The notes under the pieces: generated by a model
Told to the model about the DNA's origin: nothing
What the model saw: only the letters and a program-made list of their open reading frames with translations
The model's database searches: none
Translations under genes and position numbers: made by a program
Shown: piece after piece, positions 58,762-64,000 of the stretch
Layout: every line of letters begins with the position of its first letter
Position numbering within the stretch: position 1 is the stretch's first letter
Source of the DNA: Marinomonas spartinae
GTDB taxonomy: Bacteria; Pseudomonadota; Gammaproteobacteria; Pseudomonadales; Marinomonadaceae
DNA length: 64,000 nt
Assembly (NCBI RefSeq): GCF_016461715.1
Contig: NZ_JAEMUI010000023.1
Span: 1-64,000 of the forward strand
Direction: 5' to 3'

Positions 58762-59101
58762 AAGTCTTATTATTCCACTCTACTTCTTTTCATCAGTATA
58801 TGGCGAAACACCCCCTTAAAAAACCAAACGGGGTAATTTATCGGAGATACAAACATCGAATCATGCTATTTGGCCACCTTCCTACCAAAAACTGATTTGG
58901 AGAAAAAGTAATCATCTAAGCCAATCACACTAAAAAGGCTACGGGGATTAAGAATGCCAGTAGGCTGAGGTTAGAACCCCCTTTGTGGAGTAACCTTTAT
59001 CTGACGAGGCGAATAAAGCTTATCTTTTCTGCAAGCTTTTAGGACTATAACATATTTATAGCAAGATAATGAATATCAATTGACTCAGTGCTGATTGATC
59101 T
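58762..59101. other. Non-coding gap
   Basis: About 340 bp between the DUF72 gene start and the TauE stop codon. AGGTTA / TAACCT form a 6-bp pair around a CCCCC run near 58969-58998, with no T tract. No gene seen. Confidence 0.4.
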
Positions 59102-59821
59102 TTATTTAAAAAAATCATAGAGCATTGACGAACCAGCAAACAACATCATGGCATCAATTAAGCGATTAAAGGTATTCTCATTCATCTTCAATACAAATTG
59201 CTTACCGATATAAGTCCCTGCAACAAGCGTGCTGCCCACTAGCAGACCACTTATAAATACAGGCCAAGGTAAAGCACCAATCGCCCCAAAAGTAAACGCC
59301 TTAGCCAAATAGATAGTGAAAGATGCCGCCGCTTCCGTTGATAAAAGCCCTCCTCTAATAAGGCCATATCCGGCGAAAATCGGTATCGTTATTGGCCCTG
59401 TGGAGAATACGACACCAGTAAGATAACCAACGACACCTCCCGCAAGACTCAACTGCACATCATTAAGTTTAAGAGCCCGTGATTGGGCCCAATAGCGCAA
59501 TGGAATCAGTAAGAAAAAAAACAGTCCGATACAGATATCAGAAAGGGATACAGGCATGACCCACAATGTGTTTGCCCCCAGCGCAGCAGCAGGAATCCCA
59601 GGAACCGCATACAATAAAAATGCTCGTAGATTAATATCTCGACGCCATAGGACTACACGAGAGATATTTCCCATTATTGAGGCAAGGGCCATGATCGGAA
59701 TGGCCAACTTAGTACCAAATGTATATGCAAGAACAGGTAATAACATAATGGAGGCTCCCGTTCCCACAACACCACTTATTACACCCGCCAACACACCAAT
59801 AATGACAATAACCAGATACAT
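59102..59821 (-). CDS. TauE/SafE family sulfite-exporter-like permease
   Basis: 239-residue membrane protein with about seven to eight helices in two repeats. The N-terminal repeat has GVLAGVISGVVGTGASIMLLPVL and the second GGVVGYLTGVVFSTGPITIPIF, the family's paired glycine-rich motifs. Members export sulfite, sulfoacetate or other organosulfur anions, but the substrate is unknown here. Start is ATG at 59821 or the adjacent GTG at 59824, which is better spaced from GGAAG. Monocistronic. Confidence 0.88.
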   Translation of the reverse strand: MYLVIVIIGVLAGVISGVVGTGASIMLLPVLAYTFGTKLAIPIMALASIMGNISRVVLWRRDINLRAFLLYAVPGIPAAALGANTLWVMPVSLSDICIGLFFFLLIPLRYWAQSRALKLNDVQLSLAGGVVGYLTGVVFSTGPITIPIFAGYGLIRGGLLSTEAAASFTIYLAKAFTFGAIGALPWPVFISGLLVGSTLVAGTYIGKQFVLKMNENTFNRLIDAMMLFAGSSMLYDFFK

Positions 59822-59824
59822 CAC

Positions 59825-60243
59825 GTCAACACTTCCCTTTTGTCAAATAAGCCTTTAAGAATGATTATCCCCCACCTCAGACATTGCCTTTTAAGACTCA
59901 GCAAACCAACTTGTACCTTGAAGAGATATAAGTAACCCGGCAGAATATTACTTATGTCACTCAATATGTGTATGTGTTTTGATAGGCAACCGCCTTTTAT
60001 ATAATCAAAACAGTTTCAAAAAGATTAAAGCTCATCAGTTTTTAATAAAAAAGAAATATGCAGGAGAAAAATCATCAAAGGAGTTTTAGGATATTGATCT
60101 AGGATTGATATGATAAAAGATCGTTTAAGAACATGATGAAGATCAGTTTTGTGGTTGGACAAATCTAGAAAATCAGCATCAATTGAAATATTAAGAGTCT
60201 AGAGGTAACACCGAAGAAACCGTACTCCAGTGTTACCTACTAT
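59825..60243. other. Non-coding gap with a 9-bp inverted repeat
   Basis: About 420 bp of AT-rich DNA at the border of the accessory region. The only structure seen is AGGTAACAC (60203-60211) and GTGTTACCT (60230-60238), with CTAG close on either side, just beyond the truncated IalB-like copy. It could be a terminator stem without a T tract, or a scar of an insertion. Confidence 0.45.
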
Positions 60244-60573
60244 CTAGTCCTTTTTCTCTAACGCTTTCATGGCTTGAGAAAAGCCCATCCAAGAGACTGG
60301 AATGCCAATCTCTTGCCTATCGGCGCTAATAAAACGAAGCTGTCCTGTGTTCCCTGCACTCATCTGCTTACGCATGTTGTTGTCCAATGTTGTCACAGCC
60401 ACACACCCTCCTGGTAGACAGCGAGTAAGAGCAAGGTCGAACCCCGCCTTTTCTTTACCATTGGCTTTACCATCTATCGACACATGAACACGACCAGGAA
60501 TAGACACATTAGTCGGCAGCACCGTCGTCACCCGGTACGCTTTTTTGCCAGGTAATATTTTAGGACGAGACAA
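60244..60573 (-). pseudogene. Truncated duplicate of the IalB-like gene
   Basis: From 60557 down to 60249 this is nearly the same sequence as 61536-61228, the 3' half of the IalB-like gene. The encoded stretch from KAYRVTTVLPTNVSIPGRVH to the shared C-terminus SWMGFSQAMKALEKKD differs at about six residues. The signal peptide and N-terminal half are missing, no ATG is present (only TTG), and the sequence upstream of the break is unrelated. It could not be secreted as it stands and is best read as a dead partial copy left by a duplication about 980 bp apart. Confidence 0.85.
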
Positions 60574-60605
60574 TTCGTGGGAATACCTCAGACCCTAACC
60601 CACCA

Positions 60606-60896
60606 TCAAAGACGATAAAACCGCCGATAAGCGTATGTTTTCCTCAGCTTCAACGCCCCAACAACAACAATCAAACCAAAGGGCAAGCAGCCAAAGCCCC
60701 CAACTATCATAAAGTAAATGCCCAGTGATTTTTTTTTCGTATACTGCAAAATCGCACCAATAAATGCCACCCCAAATAGAAAAGCCATAATCCATGCAAC
60801 AACATCAGATATCATATTATATGGTGCCAATGAAGCTAAAAAAACATTCCCTGTAATCACAAAATTTATAAATAAACCAATCCAAATGATCCACAT
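60606..60896 (-). CDS. Small hypothetical membrane protein
   Basis: 96-residue protein with three probable membrane helices (WIIWIGLFINFVITGNVFLA, VAWIMAFLFGVAFIGAIL, SLGIYFMIVGGFGCLPFGLI) and a basic C-terminal tail (KLRKTYAYRRFYRL). I do not recognise it. No strong ribosome site is visible. It lies between the truncated and intact IalB-like copies, which suggests it arrived with, or was bracketed by, the duplication. Confidence 0.55.
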   Translation of the reverse strand: MWIIWIGLFINFVITGNVFLASLAPYNMISDVVAWIMAFLFGVAFIGAILQYTKKKSLGIYFMIVGGFGCLPFGLIVVVGALKLRKTYAYRRFYRL

Positions 60897-61222
60897 AATT
60901 TACTCGCCAAAACAGCTGAACGATACAAAAAATTCATTTTGCAATTTTACTCAAAATAACGTATCTCATTAGATTTTTGTATGGCAGTTGACCTATCGAT
61001 CAGGGTAAAAGTGTGAATACCTTATTAGCATCCCTGCCGCTTAATTTTTAATCTAAATAGATACTTTATGATAAAAATTACAGCTCAATTCTTAATACAC
61101 CTACGGTGTATCAGTTAAAAACACATTTTTCCGTCTATTTTATGAGCAATAACATCAAACTTAACTGTTTAAAATCGCTCACTCTATCAACCTCTGGGGA
61201 AAGCTTCGCCCTGTGCTTCCTA
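60897..61222. other. Non-coding gap in the accessory region
   Basis: About 325 bp, strongly AT-rich. It contains a perfect 7-bp palindrome with a 3-nt spacer, ATACACC-TAC-GGTGTAT (61095-61111), of operator type. No gene and no convincing terminator for the tps operon seen. Confidence 0.4.
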
Positions 61223-61831
61223 TTAGTCTTTTTTCTCTAACGCTTTCATGGCTTGAGAAAAGCCCATCCAAGAGACTGGAATGCCAATCTTTTGCCCATC
61301 GGCGCTAATAAAACGAAGCTGTCCTGTCTTCCCTGCACCCATCTGCTTACGCATGTTGTTGTCCAATGTTGTCACAGCCACACACCCTCCTGGTAGACAG
61401 CGAGTAAGAGCAAGGTCGAACCCCGCCTTTTCTTTACCATTGGCTTTACCATCTATCGACACATGAACACGACCAGGAATAGACACATTGGTCGGCAGCA
61501 CCGTCGTCACCCGGTACGCTTTTTGGCCAGGCAAACGCCCAATGGCCATCTCCATCACCGGACGAGGCTGACCTTGCACCTGGGCCGATTGCACGATTTC
61601 ACAGCTATCCTTATCCTCACCAGCCTTATTGTTCTTACCCTGTACAGACGAAGACAGTCGCACACAGTGCAATACCCAATTTCCATAGGTGGCGGTCGTA
61701 TCAGCTGGCTCAGTTGATACTGGCGTAGGGGTGGCGGATGTTGCTGCCAATACAAGCGGCGAGGCAACGATCAAAGTTGCGGTACACACTGCCAGCACCG
61801 TATGAAACACACTAAAACGAACGTTTATCAT
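61223..61831 (-). CDS. IalB-like (invasion-associated locus B family) secreted protein
   Basis: 202-residue protein with a signal peptide (VFHTVLAVCTATLIVASPLVLA), then a domain with the IalB pattern: YGNWVLHC, DSCEIVQSAQ, a conserved central stretch, and RCLPGGCVA. The four cysteines should form two disulfides in the periplasm. IalB proteins are known as virulence-associated in Bartonella, but most homologues are uncharacterised. It follows tpsB by 83 bp in the same direction, so it belongs to the tpsA-tpsB transcription unit or to an adjacent one. The start is ATG at 61831, with a GTG one codon earlier. Its 3' half is duplicated at 60.2 kb. Confidence 0.82.
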   Translation of the reverse strand: MINVRFSVFHTVLAVCTATLIVASPLVLAATSATPTPVSTEPADTTATYGNWVLHCVRLSSSVQGKNNKAGEDKDSCEIVQSAQVQGQPRPVMEMAIGRLPGQKAYRVTTVLPTNVSIPGRVHVSIDGKANGKEKAGFDLALTRCLPGGCVAVTTLDNNMRKQMGAGKTGQLRFISADGQKIGIPVSWMGFSQAMKALEKKD

Positions 61832-61914
61832 CACTCTATTTTCACTCTCTAACGGGTTAAAAGATTTCGCCCTACTGCCATCACGGCAGTGGGCGATTGC
61901 TTTGCATAAAGGCA

Positions 61915-63657
61915 TCAGAACTGAGCCAACCAGCGTAGGTTGAAGCGATTTTCCGATGGGCCATGGTTTTGATGCCCATGGGCGTATTCCATCGTTAAGG
62001 TTGTACCATTTGCAGAGCCTATTTGAGACACCCCAAAGCGCAGGCCTACCCCAAACGCGTTGGCATAGGTGGTGGAATGCTCCACGGCCGTCGCGTGTTC
62101 CAACGAGGTCACCCCCGTCGCGCCAAAAACATAAGGGGCCACAGCCGTGCCAAACCTTGAATGAGACAGAATGCTTGGCAGGATAAGCGGTAAGGCCAAT
62201 TCGCTGCGCACCATGGCCCCCGAATCCCCCATTAATGCCCCACCCTCAAAAGCGGATAGCCCGTCAAAACCACCCAAGCCAAATTCCTCAGAGGAAGCCA
62301 TCACATTGCCAAAAGAGGTTTGCACTTTGCCAAACACAGACCATTGTATTTGGTTATGGGCAAAGCTTTGCGAATAGCGGCTGTTGATTTCCAGCTTAGT
62401 GAAGTCCGGCATCGCACCACTGCGAGACATGGGCAATGCCGTTGTCCCATGGCGGGCGCCTAAACCGTCTAATCCAAAAGACGCCGTGGCGCTACCCGAG
62501 AGAAAACCACCCCAGGGAGTGTACAGGTTGGCATTTTGGGTCACACGCAGCACACGAAGTTTGTCTTTGCTCCAATTCGTGCGACTTCCGCCTGTGTCTA
62601 ATTTTTGTGTTTCGTTTTCGATACCAAAACCAATCTCTGAGCTGGTGTTCAGATTACGACTGCGGATCCAGCTATACCCCACCTTGGTGGAAAAACGTTG
62701 ATAGTGATCAAGCACGGTATAACCAAGATCAGAGGTGGGATGAGTCCGACTGTCCACCCCTTCCACGTTCAGCCACAACCCATTGATGGACAGGGGCAAG
62801 GTAAAACCCGCCACCATCTGGCGGTTACGTGGGTCGCTGGTGAACACACTGTTTGTGCTCCCTGGATACCCCCCTAATTGCAAATACTCTACGTCACCAA
62901 GCCCCAGAGTATTGTTAAAGTTGGCACCGATACTGGCACTGTAATGTCCCAGTCCCTTACCAAGACTGTTATCAAACGACGCACTGAGTGCCACGGGCTG
63001 GTAACGTCCATCCACCACGATCACCGTGGAGCCTAGCGCCTTACCCGCTTTCAGCGTGGATTTCAGCAGCACTCCTGGGACATCGCCCGCCAGCAACAAA
63101 CGCCGTTCCAGTTCGTCCTTGGTGAGAGCATGATTGCCTACCAGAGGCTGCAACACCGCTTCAATACGACGACGTGTGGCCCCCTGAAAGGCGGAAGCAT
63201 CAACGCTTTCCACATAGCCCAGGGTCACAATCAATTTTAGCGGCATGCCGCTTTTAAGCGTCTGCGGTGGCAAGGTAACGCGAGCCAGTAGATAGCCCGC
63301 TCGCACGTAGGCGGTTTCTAACGCTCGGGCCGCCGCAAACAGTTCCGCTCCGCTCACTCGTTTGTCTTTGATAGTCGCCGCTATTTTGGCCGTCGCCGCT
63401 TGCAGCGCGGGCAATTGCCCCTTGACCACCAACCCTGAGGGGGTAACGTACAGCTTATCCGCCCCTGCTGGGGCCGTGAGGCCAGACGTTGCGGGCAAAT
63501 TCAGGCTGCCTTGTGCCGGGCGGGTCACCGGCGGGGCATAGCTTGGCTGCGTTACTTGGCTGGCCGTCTCAGCAAAAACCGTAGTAGGAACCACCAAGGC
63601 CAATCCTGCCATAATCAGTGCCGAAAGCGTGGGAGTCAGTTTATTCGATACCATCAT
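61915..63657 (-). CDS. Two-partner secretion outer-membrane transporter, TpsB/ShlB/FhaC family
   Basis: Omp85-type pore that secretes the adjacent TpsA protein. The 580 residues comprise a signal peptide (about 1-29, ending TTVFA), a Pro-rich linker, POTRA domains (about 65-200) with KLIVTLGYVESV, and a 16-strand beta barrel ending in the aromatic F of LRWLAQF, the expected BAM signal. The FhaC/ShlB-type barrel stretch FDNSLGKGLGHYSASIGANF follows the POTRA part. GGA lies just before the ATG. It is 16 bp downstream of the tpsA 3' end. Confidence 0.93.
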   Translation of the reverse strand: MMVSNKLTPTLSALIMAGLALVVPTTVFAETASQVTQPSYAPPVTRPAQGSLNLPATSGLTAPAGADKLYVTPSGLVVKGQLPALQAATAKIAATIKDKRVSGAELFAAARALETAYVRAGYLLARVTLPPQTLKSGMPLKLIVTLGYVESVDASAFQGATRRRIEAVLQPLVGNHALTKDELERRLLLAGDVPGVLLKSTLKAGKALGSTVIVVDGRYQPVALSASFDNSLGKGLGHYSASIGANFNNTLGLGDVEYLQLGGYPGSTNSVFTSDPRNRQMVAGFTLPLSINGLWLNVEGVDSRTHPTSDLGYTVLDHYQRFSTKVGYSWIRSRNLNTSSEIGFGIENETQKLDTGGSRTNWSKDKLRVLRVTQNANLYTPWGGFLSGSATASFGLDGLGARHGTTALPMSRSGAMPDFTKLEINSRYSQSFAHNQIQWSVFGKVQTSFGNVMASSEEFGLGGFDGLSAFEGGALMGDSGAMVRSELALPLILPSILSHSRFGTAVAPYVFGATGVTSLEHATAVEHSTTYANAFGVGLRFGVSQIGSANGTTLTMEYAHGHQNHGPSENRFNLRWLAQF

Positions 63658-63673
63658 AAATCCATCTCAATCT

Positions 63674-64000
63674 TTAGTTAGCGCTGCAAGAAATTGCATT
63701 ATCACTGCCCGAAAAACACACCGCACCCGACAAATGAACGTTTTGTGTGCTCATAACAACCCCTTGTCCATTGGTATTCGCACCTGTAGAGGAAGCCCCA
63801 TTAGGATAATCAGTCACCGACTGACGCCCCACGCTGGGAAGCCAATAACCAACGGGAACAGAAATGGGCTGATTGACACTCAGACTTGCATCAGGCCGGA
63901 TGTTTGAAGTGATATTAGGTTGAGTGTTTGGTACAGCGTTCACGGTCAACTGACCGGGCACATAAGTGATGGCATAATTACCCGACGTCAGACCCGACAC
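63674..64000 (-). CDS. 3' end of a TpsA-type filamentous haemagglutinin/adhesin (partial, runs off the window)
   Basis: Only the last 108 residues are in the window. They open with GLTSGNYAITYVPGQLTVNA, the closing strand motif of an MBG (bacterial immunoglobulin-like) repeat found in TPS adhesins, continue into a Thr-, Ser- and Asn-rich tail, and end CFSGSDNAISCSAN. The two C-terminal cysteines nine residues apart resemble the disulfide anchor of Haemophilus HMW1, which stays tethered to its TpsB pore. The tpsB gene follows directly. Confidence 0.85.
   Translation of the reverse strand: MSGLTSGNYAITYVPGQLTVNAVPNTQPNITSNIRPDASLSVNQPISVPVGYWLPSVGRQSVTDYPNGASSTGANTNGQGVVMSTQNVHLSGAVCFSGSDNAISCSAN

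Overview
The window looks like a stretch of chromosome from a marine gammaproteobacterium, most like Oceanospirillales and probably close to Marinomonas. That assignment is inferred from gene order, protein style, moderately AT-rich coding sequence and sodium-linked membrane genes (OadGAB pump, Na+/H+ antiporter, FucP/GluP-type symporter). No database search was possible. Most of the window is core genome, and it contains blocks known from other gammaproteobacteria: alaS-lysC-csrA-tRNA-Ser-tRNA-Arg(x3), dadA-alr, recA-pncC//mutS-fdxA, rppH-ptsP-lgt, ygfB-pepP-ubiI, dsbC-hom-thrC, rpsP-rimM-trmD-rplS, and ffh//ypjD-corB.

Layout. 1-4.6 kb: oxaloacetate decarboxylase sodium pump (oadGAB, minus) and dusC. 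4.7-9.6 kb: three tandem tRNA-Arg(ACG), tRNA-Ser(GCU), csrA, lysC and alaS, all minus. 9.8-12.2 kb: D-/L-alanine catabolism (dadA-alr). 12.5-18.9 kb: recX, an SDR oxidoreductase, recA behind a perfect SOS box, pncC, mutS, fdxA. 18.9-20.1 kb: about 1.2 kb with no protein gene. 20.1-25.6 kb: an EAL-HDOD signalling protein, ilvD, rlmJ and a PAS-GGDEF protein with a degenerate active site. 25.7-36.5 kb: antiporter, yjbQ, folA, thyA, two GNAT proteins, lgt, ptsP, rppH, a HAD phosphatase, rlmI. 36.6-45 kb: two HDOD proteins, ubiI, pepP, ygfB, a small MITE-like element, folD, recJ. 45-58.8 kb: sugar transporter, rsmE, thrC, hom, dsbC, rplS-trmD-rimM-rpsP, ffh, ypjD, corB, a Nudix protein, a YqfO-like domain protein, a DUF72 protein. 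59-64 kb is the accessory end: a TauE-type permease, a truncated duplicate of an IalB-like gene, a small membrane protein, and a two-partner secretion locus (tpsA 3' end, tpsB, ialB-like) that runs off the right edge.

The main discovery is in the gene-free stretch at 19.06-20.11 kb. Read on the minus strand it holds two consecutive CsrB/RsmZ-type small RNA genes. Each transcript carries 11-13 GGA motifs, many in the loops of short hairpins, and ends in a strong Rho-independent terminator. Each is preceded, at the same spacing of about 155 bp, by the same GacA/UvrY-type upstream activating sequence, TGTAGG-N6-CTGACA-N4-TGTAGG. A 7-bp unit repeated 17 times without error lies between them. Their expected target, csrA, is in the same window at 5.4 kb, behind a leader with its own GGA motifs and a perfect 12-bp hairpin. 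The window therefore appears to contain the CsrA regulator and two of its decoy RNAs. An EAL-HDOD gene runs directly into the second RNA with no visible terminator between them.
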